From an uncultured Massilia sp. (GTDB lineage Bacteria > Pseudomonadota > Gammaproteobacteria > Burkholderiales > Burkholderiaceae), in assembly GCA_946481275.1 (NCBI GenBank), contig CAMLMV010000039.1:1-59101 (forward strand): 59,101 nt of DNA. The letters run 5' to 3'. This document shows, one piece after another, positions 1-11,134 of the stretch. The notes under the pieces were generated by a model. The model had not been told where the DNA came from and ran no database searches. It saw nothing but the letters and a program-made list of their open reading frames with translations. Made by a program: the position numbers and the translations under genes. Numbering within the stretch: position 1 is the first letter of the stretch; every line of letters begins with the position of its first letter.

Positions 1-632
1 GTCTGCTCCAGCAGGTTCAGGAAGCGGCGGGCGTCGCCGTCCGCGTAGCCGATCAGCGTCTGCACCGCGATGTCGTCGAACTTCAGGTGCGACAAGCCGC
101 CCTGCGCGCGCGCGCGTTCCAGCAGCTGGCGCATCTCGTCGTCGTTCAGCGCCTTCAGCACGTACACCTGCGAGCGCGACAGCAGTGCCGAGTTGACTTC
201 GAACGACGGGTTTTCCGTCGTCGCGCCGATCAAGGTGACGAGGCCGGATTCCACGAACGGCAGCAGCGCGTCCTGCTGCGACTTGTTGAAACGGTGGATC
301 TCGTCGATGAACAGGATCGTGTGCTTGCCCCCGGCAAGGTAGTGCCCGGCCTGTTCGATGGCGGCGCGGATGTCCTTCACGCCCGACAGCACGGCGGACA
401 ATGCGATGAATTCGCAGTCGAATGCGTTCGCCGTGAGACGCGCCAGCGTCGTCTTGCCGACGCCCGGCGGGCCCCACAGGATCATCGAATGGGGCCGGCC
501 CGACTTGAACACGAGGTTCAGCGGCTTGCCCTCGCCCAGCAGATGGCTCTGGCCGATCACCTCGGCGATCGTCTTCGGACGCAGGCTTTCGGCCAGCGGG
601 GCGGCGGGTTCGGTCTTGAAAAGGTCATCCAT
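1..632 (-). CDS. rarA: Replication-associated recombination protein A (AAA+ ATPase), 3' end beyond window
   Basis: RarA/MgsA is a clamp-loader-like AAA+ ATPase that acts at stalled replication forks. The visible N-terminal part (about 210 codons) starts MDDLFKTE and has a Walker A motif GPPGVGKTT, a Walker B/DExH region FIDEIHRF, and the sensor-1-like [12 protein letters not shown] that is typical of RarA rather than of RuvB or DnaX. The ATG at 630-632 is chosen because it opens the family N-terminus directly; a second ATG two bases away is out of frame. It lies 62 bp downstream of lolA on the same strand, in the ftsK-lolA-rarA order that is common in proteobacteria. The C-terminal half lies off the left edge. 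Confidence 0.95.
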   Translation of the reverse strand, partial: MDDLFKTEPAAPLAESLRPKTIAEVIGQSHLLGEGKPLNLVFKSGRPHSMILWGPPGVGKTTLARLTANAFDCEFIALSAVLSGVKDIRAAIEQAGHYLAGGKHTILFIDEIHRFNKSQQDALLPFVESGLVTLIGATTENPSFEVNSALLSRSQVYVLKALNDDEMRQLLERARAQGGLSHLKFDDIAVQTLIGYADGDARRFLNLLEQ

Positions 633-694
633 GGGCTGCGTTCTTATTGTCCATCTTGCCTATGTATGGCCAGCGCGTCGAAAGCGCAAGTGTA

Positions 695-1315
695 TTACTG
701 GTTGACGACCTCGGCACCCTTCGGCACGTCGAACTTGAACGTCTGCGCGCCCAGCGCCGGATTACGCTGGAAGCTGGTGAATTTCAGCAGCACGGTCTGG
801 CCGAAGTTGTCCTTCAGTTCCATCGCCTGCGGGATGCCGTCCTTGAGACCGATGCCGATCTGCTCGAACGTCGTGTCCTTCGATTTCGGCGTCGCGTTCA
901 GCCATTCCAGGCCGTCGCGCGTGCCCGCTTCGGCGAGCGTGAAATTCTTTTCCAGGTCGTTGCTGCCGAACAGGATCGCGGCCGGCGAGCTGCCCAGCGC
1001 GCCGCCCAGCTTGCGCGTCGTGACCTGGTTCAGGTCCTTGTCGTACAGGTACAGGGTCTCGCCGTCGGCCTGCAGCAGTTGCTCGTACGGCTTCTGGTAC
1101 GTCCAGATGAATTTGCCGGGGCGCGCGAACACGAAGGTGCCGCTGGACGTCTTGCCCGTCTTGGTCTTCATGACCTGCGTCTGGGTAAATTCGCCGCGGG
1201 CGGACTTGGTGCCCGACACGAAGGATTTGAACTGGTCGAGGGCGGTGGCGTGCGCCGCGCCCGCGATCAGGAAAGTGGTAGCGATCAGTGTAGTTTTCAG
1301 TTTCAACATGCTCAT
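695..1315 (-). CDS. lolA: Outer-membrane lipoprotein carrier protein LolA
   Basis: LolA is the periplasmic chaperone that accepts mature lipoproteins from LolCDE and passes them to LolB at the outer membrane. The 206-residue product has a cleavable signal peptide (hydrophobic [10 protein letters not shown], then AHA) without a lipobox. The mature part contains the family pattern [18 protein letters not shown] and [16 protein letters not shown]. The ATG at 1315 overlaps the ftsK stop codon by four bases (ATGA), which implies translational coupling; a second in-frame ATG at 1309 would be equally good. The length is normal for the family. Function is inferred from family and context. Confidence 0.93.
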   Translation of the reverse strand: MSMLKLKTTLIATTFLIAGAAHATALDQFKSFVSGTKSARGEFTQTQVMKTKTGKTSSGTFVFARPGKFIWTYQKPYEQLLQADGETLYLYDKDLNQVTTRKLGGALGSSPAAILFGSNDLEKNFTLAEAGTRDGLEWLNATPKSKDTTFEQIGIGLKDGIPQAMELKDNFGQTVLLKFTSFQRNPALGAQTFKFDVPKGAEVVNQ

Positions 1316-3951
1316 TCCGCGTTCGTTGCCGGCACCAGGATGTCCCGGTTGCCGTTCGACTGCATCGGCGACACGATGCCGCTTTGCTCCATCTGCTCGA
1401 GCAGGCGCGCGGCGCGGTTGTAGCCGATGCGCAGGTGGCGCTGCACCAGCGAGATCGACGCCCGGCGGTTCTTCAGCACCACGGCCACGGCTTGGTCGTA
1501 CATCGCGTCGGACTCGCCGCCGCCTTCGCCGGCCGGCACGCCATCGGCACCGCCGCCGTCTTCGGCCACGCCGCCTTCGAGGATGCCTTCAATGTAATTC
1601 GGTTCGCCCGTGGACTGGAGGTGTTTTACAACTCGATGCACTTCGTCGTCCGACACGAACGCGCCGTGCACGCGGATCGGCAGGCCCGTGCCCGGCGGCA
1701 TGTACAGCATGTCGCCCATGCCCAGCAGCGTTTCCGCGCCCATCTGGTCGAGGATGGTGCGCGAGTCGATCTTGGACGACACCTGGAACGCGATACGCGT
1801 CGGGATGTTCGCCTTGATCAGGCCCGTGATGACGTCCACGGACGGACGCTGCGTCGCCAGGATCAGGTGGATGCCGGCCGCGCGCGCCTTCTGGGCGATA
1901 CGGGCGATCAGCTCCTCGACCTTCTTGCCGACCACCATCATCAGGTCGGCCAGCTCGTCGATGATGATGACGATCGTCGGCAGTTTATCGAGCGGCTCCG
2001 GCGCGTCCGGCGTCAGCGAGAACGGGTTCGGGATATGCTCTTCGCGCTTGGCGGCCTCCGCGATTTTCCCGTTGTAGCCGGCCAGGTTGCGCACGCCCAG
2101 CTTCGACATGAGCTTGTAGCGCCGCTCCATCTCGTTCACGGCCCAGTTCAGGGCGTGGCCGGCCTGGCGCATGTCCGTGACGACCGGCGCCAGCAGGTGC
2201 GGGATACCCTCGTACACCGACATCTCCAGCATCTTCGGGTCGATCAGGATCAGGCGCACGTCGGCCGGATCGGCCTTGTACAGCAGCGACAGGATCGTCG
2301 CGTTGATGCCCACGGATTTACCGGAACCGGTCGTACCCGCCACCAGCAGGTGCGGCATCTTCGCGAGGTCGGCGACGACCGGCTTGCCGGCGATGTCCTT
2401 GCCCAGCGCGACCGTCAGGCTGGACGCGCTGTCGCCATAGACTTTCGAACCGAGGATCTCCGTCAGGCGCACGATCTGGCGCTTCGGATTCGGCAGCTCG
2501 AGCGCCATGTAGTTCTTGCCGGGGATCGTCTCGACGACGCGGATCGACGTCAGCGACAGCGAACGCGCCAGGTCGCGCGCCAGGTTGACGATCTGGCTGC
2601 CCTTCACGCCCGTCGCCGGCTCGATCTCGTAGCGCGTGACGACCGGACCCGGATACGCCGCGACGACCTTCGCCTCGACGCCGAAGTCCGACAGCTTCTT
2701 CTCGATCAGGCGGCTGGTGAATTCCAGGGTGTCGACGGCGACGGACTCCTGCGCGGGCGGCGCGTCGTCCAGCAGCGCCAGCGGCGGCAGCGTGGAATCG
2801 CCGTGGACTTCGAACAGGTGCGACTGGCGCTCCTTCTCGGCGCGTTCCGAGCGCGGCACGCTCGTCATCGCCGGCTCGATCTTGATCGGCGACGGATTGG
2901 GTGCAGAGGCCGGCGGCAGCGGCGCTTTCACGGGCGCGGGTGCGCGCGGTGCGGGAGGCGCATCGTCCACGTCGTCGAACGACGGTTCCATGGCCATCGG
3001 GGCCGGCGGCGGTTCCGCACCGTCGATCTGCGGCTCGGCCCGGGCACGCGCCAGCTTCGCTTCGCCGCGCGCCTTCACCTTCGCCTTCATCTTGGCGAGG
3101 AAGCCAGGGGCCGGCTGCGCATCGTCCCGCGGCGCATCGAAGTCGTCGTCGCGCGGGGTCTCGATGCGGATCGGCGACCCGGCATGTTTTTCCTCGTACT
3201 TGGCGCGCTCGTGCACGACGACCTCGTCGCGCTTGTGCGCCGCCACTTCGCCGTAGCGGCGGTCTTCGCGGTCTTCGTAGCGCAGGCGGAACCAGTCCCA
3301 CGTCGTCTCGACGGATTCGCCGATGCGCTCGGCGACGGCCAGCCACGACACCTGGAAATACCAGGAAAAGCCGAGGCCGAAGAGCAGCAGCAGGAGCAGG
3401 GTCGCGCCCGTGAAACCGAACGCCGTGTGGGCGGAATGGCCGATCAACTGGCCCAGCACGCCGCCGGCCGCACGCGGCAGTTCGACTTTCAGCGACCACA
3501 TGCGCAGATACTCGAGGCCGACGCTGCCGGCGAACATCAGCACGAAGCCGATCCAGCGGATCAGCGTCTCGCCCTGGTGCTCGGGCTCCTGTTCCGCTTC
3601 CTGGACGATGAACCGGGTATGGAGCCGCCGATACCCCTTCCAGACGGCGCGCGTAAAGCAGACGCACAGCCACCATGCGGAAAAGCCGAAGATGAATAAC
3701 AATAAGTCGGCCAGCCAGGCGCCGGCGCGGCCGCCGAGATTGGCGACGTGGGCGACGGCGTTCTCGTGCGACCAGCCCGGATCGCCCTTGTTATAGCTGA
3801 GCAAAATGAGGACGAAATACAACAGCGCGACGGCCGTGGCCAGCCAGCGCGCCTCCGACAACAGGCGCACGAGCCGGTTCGGCAGCGGCTGGCGGGGCGG
3901 TCGCGGCTTGTGAGTATAGGTCGTGCTCGTCGATGGACTATTCTTGCTCAT
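1312..3951 (-). CDS. ftsK: DNA translocase FtsK
   Basis: FtsK anchors at the septum and pumps chromosome dimers toward dif for XerCD resolution. The 879-residue form starts MSKNSPSTS. Four N-terminal membrane helices lie in about residues 30-210, followed by a short Pro/Ala-rich charged linker and the RecA-like motor with Walker [11 protein letters not shown] (near residue 540) and Walker B LILIDPK. The C-terminal gamma winged helix ([20 protein letters not shown], about residues 820-879) reads KOPS sites. The frame stays open for 34 codons upstream of 3951, but that extension looks non-coding and this ATG directly precedes the family N-terminus. It is the first gene of ftsK-lolA-rarA and is divergent from trxB. 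Confidence 0.95.
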   Translation of the reverse strand: MSKNSPSTSTTYTHKPRPPRQPLPNRLVRLLSEARWLATAVALLYFVLILLSYNKGDPGWSHENAVAHVANLGGRAGAWLADLLLFIFGFSAWWLCVCFTRAVWKGYRRLHTRFIVQEAEQEPEHQGETLIRWIGFVLMFAGSVGLEYLRMWSLKVELPRAAGGVLGQLIGHSAHTAFGFTGATLLLLLLFGLGFSWYFQVSWLAVAERIGESVETTWDWFRLRYEDREDRRYGEVAAHKRDEVVVHERAKYEEKHAGSPIRIETPRDDDFDAPRDDAQPAPGFLAKMKAKVKARGEAKLARARAEPQIDGAEPPPAPMAMEPSFDDVDDAPPAPRAPAPVKAPLPPASAPNPSPIKIEPAMTSVPRSERAEKERQSHLFEVHGDSTLPPLALLDDAPPAQESVAVDTLEFTSRLIEKKLSDFGVEAKVVAAYPGPVVTRYEIEPATGVKGSQIVNLARDLARSLSLTSIRVVETIPGKNYMALELPNPKRQIVRLTEILGSKVYGDSASSLTVALGKDIAGKPVVADLAKMPHLLVAGTTGSGKSVGINATILSLLYKADPADVRLILIDPKMLEMSVYEGIPHLLAPVVTDMRQAGHALNWAVNEMERRYKLMSKLGVRNLAGYNGKIAEAAKREEHIPNPFSLTPDAPEPLDKLPTIVIIIDELADLMMVVGKKVEELIARIAQKARAAGIHLILATQRPSVDVITGLIKANIPTRIAFQVSSKIDSRTILDQMGAETLLGMGDMLYMPPGTGLPIRVHGAFVSDDEVHRVVKHLQSTGEPNYIEGILEGGVAEDGGGADGVPAGEGGGESDAMYDQAVAVVLKNRRASISLVQRHLRIGYNRAARLLEQMEQSGIVSPMQSNGNRDILVPATNAE

Positions 3952-4057
3952 TGCGGTGTGAAACGGTACTGCCGGGTAACAATTCCCCAAAGATGACCAT
4001 TCTAAGCGATATAACGCCGCGTTGGCCCCACGATTCATGCTTGTTTGCATCATCGAC

Positions 4058-5094
<1,037 letters not shown>

Positions 5095-5110
5095 ATGTAA
5101 AGGTGGCTCG

Positions 5111-5782
5111 ATGGCGATGAAGGACTTCGCTGAACTGAAATCCTTGCGCGACAAGCTCAAGGAAGACGAAAGGCTGCGCGCCATCGAAAAGGCCGAGCGG
5201 GAAAAGCGCGAGCGCATCGCGCGCGAACACGCCGTCGAATTCCGCTCGGCCGTCACGGACGTCGTCAAGATGCCCGAATCGGACCGCTACGTGTGGCGCC
5301 CGATGCACGAATTCGAAACGCGCGGCCAGCCGCTGCCGACGCGCCCCCGCACCCTTGAGGAAGAAACGGCGGCCGTGCTGCGCGAATCGATGCTGTCCGA
5401 CCAGTTCGACGTGGACGGCCTGCTCGACGAAGACCCGTCCCTCAGCTGGTCGGCACCGGGCGTCGGCCCGGACGTCGTCAAGAAGCTGCGCAAGCGCCAC
5501 TGGCCCGTCGAGGACGAGCTGGACCTGCACGGCCTCACGCGCGACCTGGCGCGGCGCCACGTCGACGCCTATCTCCGCAAATCCAGCAAGCGCGGCATCC
5601 GCTGCGTGCGCATCATCCACGGCGTGGGCTATGGCTCGGCCGGCGGCGAACCCGTCCTGCGCGGCATGGTCCACAGCTGGCTCGTGCAGACGGACGACGT
5701 GGTCGCGTTCTGCGTCGCGAACCGGGCCGACGGGGGCAATGGCGCATTGATCGTACTCCTGCGTCCGGCCCTGCTCGATTGA
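5111..5782 (+). CDS. Smr/MutS2-type domain protein (putative endonuclease)
   Basis: The 223-residue protein has a long charged, probably coiled N-terminal half (KLKEDERLRAIEKAEREKRE) and a C-terminal Smr domain at about residues 135-220. The two Smr signatures are visible: LDLHGLT at the start and HGVGYGSAGGEPVLR, a variant of the HGxGxG...L[KR] motif. Stand-alone Smr proteins are implicated in nicking DNA or mRNA and in ribosome rescue; which role applies here cannot be told. The start at 5111 (MAMKDFAEL) has a GGTGG-like ribosome-binding site at 5102-5106, and the gene follows trxB directly. Confidence 0.85.
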   Translation: MAMKDFAELKSLRDKLKEDERLRAIEKAEREKRERIAREHAVEFRSAVTDVVKMPESDRYVWRPMHEFETRGQPLPTRPRTLEEETAAVLRESMLSDQFDVDGLLDEDPSLSWSAPGVGPDVVKKLRKRHWPVEDELDLHGLTRDLARRHVDAYLRKSSKRGIRCVRIIHGVGYGSAGGEPVLRGMVHSWLVQTDDVVAFCVANRADGGNGALIVLLRPALLD

Positions 5783-5822
5783 GCACTCTTTCCTACTGTC
5801 AAGTCGTAGAATAAGTTCCTTG

Positions 5823-5846
5823 AAACATGTTCATATTGGCATGTTT
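5823..5846. promoter_or_regulatory. Inverted repeat upstream of the phytochrome gene
   Basis: AAACATG (5823-5829) and CATGTTT (5840-5846) form a perfect 7-bp inverted repeat with a 10-bp spacer. It lies in the AT-richer 154-bp gap between the Smr gene and the phytochrome gene. There is no T-tract directly after it, so it resembles an operator more than a terminator. No regulator can be assigned. Confidence 0.35.
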
Positions 5847-5936
5847 TATTGTCAAACTGGCGCGCCGATTTGACGAAACGGGTAAGATGCATACGACGTA
5901 GTGCCGAGGTGGTGCTGCCCGCATAAGGATGAACGC

Positions 5937-8150
5937 GTGAAGTCCAGTCGCCCGGTACCGATGGCAGCGCCGCAGCGGGTCGATCTGCAGAACTGTGCAG
6001 ACGAACCGATCCATATCCCCGGCTTCATCCAGCCGCATGGCGCCCTGCTCTTCCTGTCGGACACCGGACTCGTCGAAGGCTGGAGCGCGAACATCGCCGC
6101 GATCACGGACAGCGAGCCCGCTCTTGGCCAACCTTTCGCCGCACTCGGACTGCCGGAAGCAGTGACCGAACTCATCCAGGAATGCATCGCCACGATGGAC
6201 GACGGCGCGGCGCCGGCCTCGGTGGCGGCCCTGTCCATCCGCGACCGCGAATACGACTGCGTCGTGCACGCGCACATGCACCGCGTCCTCGTCGAATTCG
6301 AGGCGCGCGACGTGAGCATGGAGGAAGTCGCCCAGTTCGCCATCAAGGCGCACTCGTCGATCGACCGCCTGCGCCGCCAGCGCAGCATCGAGGGCCTGCT
6401 GGAAGCCGCCGTGCGCCAGATCCGCGACTTCACGGGTTTCGACCGCGTGATGGCCTACGCTTTTCGCAGCGACGATTCCGGCGACGTGGTGGCCGAGGCG
6501 CGGCGCGACGACCTCGTCCCCTACCTGGGCCAGCGCTACCCGGCCGGCGACATCCCCCCGCAGGCGCGTCGCCTGTACGTACTGAACACCCTGCGCATGA
6601 TCGCCGACGTCGGCTACCACGCCGTGCCGCTGCTCGGCGCGGAAGGCGGCGCGCCGCTCGACATGAGCTTTGCCGTGCTGCGCAGCGTGTCGCCGATCCA
6701 CGTGGAGTATTTGCAGAACATGGGCGTGGGCGCGTCGATGAGCGTGTCGATCGTCATCCACGGCCGCCTGTGGGGGCTGATCGCGTGCCACCACATGGGC
6801 CCCAAGCGCGTCCCCTACTCCGTCCGGATGGCGGCCGACGTGCTGGCCCAGGTGATCGCGTCGACCGTGCAAGGCATCGAGGCGCGCGAGGACGCGGCAC
6901 TGGTCGAACACGCGGCCAAGGTACGCACGAGCCTCGTCGAATCGCTGCTGCTGGAAGAGGATCCGCTCGAAGCCCTCATCGAGCACGGCGACGGCCTGCT
7001 GGAATCCACGCATGCGCAGGCGCTCGTCGTGAGCCAGTACGGGCGCGTCGTGTGCCGCGGCGTCGACCAGGCGCTGGGCGAAGCCGTCGTCGCGTCGCTG
7101 CCGGCCGAAGCGCACGACATCGTCATGTACGGCTGCGTGAAGGAATGGCCGGAGGCGATCCAGCCCCTGCTCGGCAAATGGGCCGGCATGCTGGCCCTGC
7201 CGTTCGACCCGCCGTCGGGCGGCTGGTGCGTGCTGCTGCGCACGGAGCAGATCGAGGAAGTGGCCTGGGGCGGCAAGCCGGACAAGACCCAGGCCGGCCC
7301 GCTGGGCGAGCGCCTGACGCCGCGCGGTTCGTTCGAAGCCTGGCACGAGACGGTGCGCGGCCGCGCCCACCCGTGGGAAGACGGCATTCTCACGCATGCG
7401 CGCATGATGCTGGGCGAGTTGGCGCGCGTGTCGAACGCGCGCCGCGCCCAGACGGAATCCACGCGCGCGCAACTGCTCGCCATGCTGGGCCACGACCTGC
7501 GCGACCCGCTCAACTCGATCAACATGGCAGGCATGGTCCTCGAGCGCACGGACGGTCCCGGCAACAAGGGCACCCTGGGCAAGCGCATCCAGTCGTCCAG
7601 CAACCGCATGCAGCGCATGATCGGCCAGGTGCTGGACATGAGCCGCATCGACCGCGGCCTGTCCCTCGGCATCGACCTTCATCCCGTCGACCTGGCGGCC
7701 CTCGTCGAAGACATGGTCGAGGAAGCGCGACTCGCGTATCCGACCATCGTCTACGACGTGCACACGGCCGGCCCGGCGTTCGTGCTGGCGGACGCGGGCC
7801 GCCTGAGCCAGGTGGTCTCGAACCTGCTGTCCAACGCGCGCCACCACGGCGAACCGAACCAGCCGATCACGATCCGCCTCGCGCCGCGGGACGGCCTCGC
7901 CGTACTGGAAATCGCGAACGCGGGCGCGCCGATCCCGGAGGAGACGGCAAGCGCGCTGTTCAATCCATTCAAGCGCAGTTCGTTGAACAATCCCCGCAAC
8001 CGCACGGGCATGGGCCTCGGCCTGTACATCGCCCAGCAGATCGTGCGCGAGCACGAGGGCGAGATCGATTACCGCCACGAGGAGGGACCGGTGATGAGCG
8101 GCCGCGTGATCTTCGCGGTCCGCCTGCCGCTGGCGCCGAACGCAAACTGA
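5937..8150 (+). CDS. Bacteriophytochrome sensor histidine kinase
   Basis: This is a red/far-red light sensor kinase of 737 residues, with domains in the order PAS-GAF-PHY-HisKA-HATPase. The conserved biliverdin-attaching Cys is residue 20, followed by ADEPIHIPGFIQPHG. The GAF domain carries YPAGDIPPQAR (the PASDIP-type motif with its Asp kept) and LIACHH. The PHY tongue shows WGGKP and the PRGSF version of PRxSF. The kinase core has LGHDLRDPLNSI (phospho-accepting His) and the N and G boxes LLSNARHHGE and GMGLGLYIA. The GTG at 5937 is chosen because AAGGA lies seven bases upstream; the next ATG (5961) would still keep the Cys. No heme oxygenase or response regulator is adjacent. Confidence 0.92.
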   Translation: MKSSRPVPMAAPQRVDLQNCADEPIHIPGFIQPHGALLFLSDTGLVEGWSANIAAITDSEPALGQPFAALGLPEAVTELIQECIATMDDGAAPASVAALSIRDREYDCVVHAHMHRVLVEFEARDVSMEEVAQFAIKAHSSIDRLRRQRSIEGLLEAAVRQIRDFTGFDRVMAYAFRSDDSGDVVAEARRDDLVPYLGQRYPAGDIPPQARRLYVLNTLRMIADVGYHAVPLLGAEGGAPLDMSFAVLRSVSPIHVEYLQNMGVGASMSVSIVIHGRLWGLIACHHMGPKRVPYSVRMAADVLAQVIASTVQGIEAREDAALVEHAAKVRTSLVESLLLEEDPLEALIEHGDGLLESTHAQALVVSQYGRVVCRGVDQALGEAVVASLPAEAHDIVMYGCVKEWPEAIQPLLGKWAGMLALPFDPPSGGWCVLLRTEQIEEVAWGGKPDKTQAGPLGERLTPRGSFEAWHETVRGRAHPWEDGILTHARMMLGELARVSNARRAQTESTRAQLLAMLGHDLRDPLNSINMAGMVLERTDGPGNKGTLGKRIQSSSNRMQRMIGQVLDMSRIDRGLSLGIDLHPVDLAALVEDMVEEARLAYPTIVYDVHTAGPAFVLADAGRLSQVVSNLLSNARHHGEPNQPITIRLAPRDGLAVLEIANAGAPIPEETASALFNPFKRSSLNNPRNRTGMGLGLYIAQQIVREHEGEIDYRHEEGPVMSGRVIFAVRLPLAPNAN

Positions 8151-8182
8151 CGCCGCCGGGGCCGGCATGCTAGTCTAGCAAC

Positions 8183-8809
8183 ATGGAGACTATCGGCCCC
8201 CGCATGCACCTCATCACCGTCATTGAAATCGTTGCGATCCTGGTGGGCGCATTCTCGGGTTTCATCGAGGCGCGGAGAAAGCGCATGGACGTGGTGGGGG
8301 TATTCACGGTGGCCTTCATCGCCGCATTCGGCGGCGGCACCCTGCGCGACATCCTGCTGGATAAACGGCCGCTGTTCTGGGTGATTCATCAGGAGTACGC
8401 GATCCTGATCTTCGTGCTGGCCCTCGTCGCGACGCCGCTGATCCGGACCTTGCGCCAGATCGTGTCGGAGCGGTTGATCGTCATCGCCGACGCGGTCGGC
8501 CTGGGGCTGTTTTCGGTAGCCGGCGTGTCGTCCGCGCTGGACGCGCACATGCCGCTGTTCATCGCCTCGATGATGGGCGTGATCACGGGGATCTTCGGCG
8601 GCGTGATGCGCGACATCGTCTGCAACGAAGTGCCGATGGTGTTCAGGGACGGCAAGCCCTATGCCATCTGCGCGTTCCTCGGCAACTGGATGTTCCTGCT
8701 GCTGGGGATGAACGGCTTTCCGCACGATTTCGCGCTGTGGTCCAGCGCGATGTTCATCGTCGTGTTCCGGCTGGTGGCGTGGAAGTTCGACGTGCGGGTG
8801 GGACGGTGA
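8183..8809 (+). CDS. TRIC/YicG-type (UPF0126) integral membrane protein
   Basis: The 208-residue protein has about seven hydrophobic helices and two copies of the family signature, AAFGGGTLRDILL in the first repeat and GVITGIFGGVMRDIVCNEVP in the second. This internal duplication defines bacterial trimeric intracellular cation-channel-like proteins. Bacterial members form monovalent-cation pores in structural work, but their physiological role is unclear. The start at 8183 lacks a good Shine-Dalgarno sequence; an in-frame ATG at 8204 (MHLITVIE) is a real alternative. It begins 32 bp after the phytochrome gene on the same strand and may share its transcript; a functional link to light sensing is not established. 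Confidence 0.85.
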   Translation: METIGPRMHLITVIEIVAILVGAFSGFIEARRKRMDVVGVFTVAFIAAFGGGTLRDILLDKRPLFWVIHQEYAILIFVLALVATPLIRTLRQIVSERLIVIADAVGLGLFSVAGVSSALDAHMPLFIASMMGVITGIFGGVMRDIVCNEVPMVFRDGKPYAICAFLGNWMFLLLGMNGFPHDFALWSSAMFIVVFRLVAWKFDVRVGR

Positions 8810-8879
8810 ATTTACGAAATTCATCAGCGTGAGAATATTTCTTACCGTCGCGGCCCGCTTGCATGGCGGCGACCATAAT

Positions 8880-10730
8880 ATGGCCTTTTTATCGCGACGG
8901 CATCTTCCCTTGAAAAACCGCCTGCTTTATTTTCGTCTGCTGCTGGAGTTCCGCCCCTATGCCGGGCCACTGTGCGCGACATTGGTGGCGATTGCCGTGG
9001 CATCCGTGACCGATGTGCTCCTGATCCGGCAGCTGGAGAACGTAGTCAACGCGTTGAACCCGCATAACGTCATGTCCGGCATGGCTGCAAGTGGCCTGCC
9101 GCATGCCATCAAAGAATGGATAAGCCACGTCGTTCCAACTGCGGCAACGGGAACGGCGATATGGACAATTCCCGCGACCATTATGGCGCTGGCCATCCTG
9201 CGAATGGTGAGCAGCTTTTCCGGGGACTACGGCTCAGCTTGGCTCAGCAACCACGTGCAGGCGAACCTGCGCCGCAAAATGTTCACACGCATCCTGCGTC
9301 TTCCCAACGGCTATTTCGATCAGTCGTCGACCGGCACCCTGCTGTCACGTGTTACTTTCGACGCCAATCAGGTATCGCAAGCAGGGCTGAATGTCGTTAA
9401 CGTCGTGGTACGGGATTCAATCGCCACGGCCGGGTACATTGTATTACTGTGCCGGATCGACTTGCAGCTCGCCGTTTTTTGCCTCGGCCTGCTGCCAATG
9501 GTCGCACTCGTCGTCGTCCTGGCGGGCCGCCGGATGCGCCGTATTTCCGGTAACGCACAGCACGCAATCGGTGAACTCACCCATGTGCTGGACGAAAGCA
9601 TTGGTGGCCAGCGCGTCGTCAAGATCTTCGGAGGCCAGAATTACGAACAGCGGCGCTTTGACGACGTGGTGAAACTGAATCGCCAATTGTCCGTCAAGCA
9701 TGCCGCCACAGCCGCACTGAACTCGGGCGTGATCATGATGCTGGTGGGCATTACCCTGTCAGCCGTGATTTATTTCGCGTTGCTGCGTGCACAGGCTGGC
9801 GCTCTGTCGCCGGGCGCGTTTGTCGCCTTCATGGGATCGCTGATGGCGATGCAATCGCCGATCAAGAATCTTACGAAGGTCAACGAACCGCTGCAGCGCG
9901 GCCTCGCGGCGGCAACGTCCGTATTCGGCATGATCGACGCTCCAGCGGAGGATGACAGCGGGCTGCGTCCACTGGCCCGTGCATCCGGCGATATCGCGCT
10001 GGAGTCGGTGGGTTTCAGCTACGGCAAGCAGAACGTCGGCACCGCGCCCGCCTTGCGCGACGTGTCGTTGCATATCGCCGCGGGCGAAACGGTGGCGCTG
10101 GTAGGCGGCTCCGGCAGCGGCAAGACGACGCTTGCAAGTCTGCTGCCGCGCTTCTACGACGTCAGCAGCGGCCGGATTCTGCTGGACGGCGAAGACATTC
10201 GGCACTACCGGTTGCAAGATCTGCGTGCGCAGATAGCGCTCGTCGGCCAGGATGTCGTGCTCTTCAACGATACGTTATCCGCGAATATCTCGTACGGCGA
10301 TCCCGATCCGGACCAGGACCGCGTCGTCGCCGCCGCGCGGGCGGCATACGCGGAAGAATTCATTCTGCGCCAGCCGCACGGCTACATGACGGAAGTCGGT
10401 GAAAACGGCCTGCGGCTTTCGGGTGGGCAGCGCCAACGTATTGCGATCGCCCGCGCGCTGTACAAGGATGCGCCTGTCCTGATCCTGGACGAAGCCACGA
10501 GCGCTCTGGACACGGAATCGGAACGCCAGGTCCAGGCGGCGCTTGAACGACTGATGAAAGGTCGCACGACGGTGGTGATCGCGCACCGTCTTTCTACCAT
10601 TCGAAACGCGGACCGGATCGTAGTCATGCGTAACGGCGCGATTGTCGAAACCGGCACGCATGACGACCTGTTGGCCCGCGAAGGATATTATGCGAACCTC
10701 GCGAAGGCGCAAGAGAAGCCCAGTCATTGA
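8880..10730 (+). CDS. msbA: MsbA-like lipid A exporter (ABC permease-ATPase fusion)
   Basis: This is a half-transporter of about 616 residues. The N-terminal part has six membrane helices, with the MsbA-like stretch YFDQSSTGTLLSRVTFDANQ in the first cytoplasmic loops. The C-terminal ATPase has Walker A GGSGSGKTT (near residue 410), signature LSGGQRQRIAIARAL, Walker B LILDEATSALD and the switch region IAHRLSTIRNADRI. The family flips lipid A core or other lipids across the inner membrane. The start MAFLSRR (8880) is preferred to an ATT-like upstream extension from 8829, though its ribosome-binding site is poor. Codon third positions contain visibly more A/T than the neighbouring genes, a hint of different ancestry. 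The substrate is inferred from similarity only. Confidence 0.78.
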   Translation: MAFLSRRHLPLKNRLLYFRLLLEFRPYAGPLCATLVAIAVASVTDVLLIRQLENVVNALNPHNVMSGMAASGLPHAIKEWISHVVPTAATGTAIWTIPATIMALAILRMVSSFSGDYGSAWLSNHVQANLRRKMFTRILRLPNGYFDQSSTGTLLSRVTFDANQVSQAGLNVVNVVVRDSIATAGYIVLLCRIDLQLAVFCLGLLPMVALVVVLAGRRMRRISGNAQHAIGELTHVLDESIGGQRVVKIFGGQNYEQRRFDDVVKLNRQLSVKHAATAALNSGVIMMLVGITLSAVIYFALLRAQAGALSPGAFVAFMGSLMAMQSPIKNLTKVNEPLQRGLAAATSVFGMIDAPAEDDSGLRPLARASGDIALESVGFSYGKQNVGTAPALRDVSLHIAAGETVALVGGSGSGKTTLASLLPRFYDVSSGRILLDGEDIRHYRLQDLRAQIALVGQDVVLFNDTLSANISYGDPDPDQDRVVAAARAAYAEEFILRQPHGYMTEVGENGLRLSGGQRQRIAIARALYKDAPVLILDEATSALDTESERQVQAALERLMKGRTTVVIAHRLSTIRNADRIVVMRNGAIVETGTHDDLLAREGYYANLAKAQEKPSH

Positions 10731-10750
10731 CCGACTGGCCCTGTAATGCG

Positions 10751-11098
<348 letters not shown>

Positions 11099-11134
11099 CT
11101 ATCAGGTTTTCCCGGGATTATCGCATGGCGCCCG

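Noticed and set aside
5799..8168. Minus-strand frame of about 790 codons opposite the phytochrome gene
   Set aside because: Shadow frame; the plus strand carries all phytochrome and kinase motifs.
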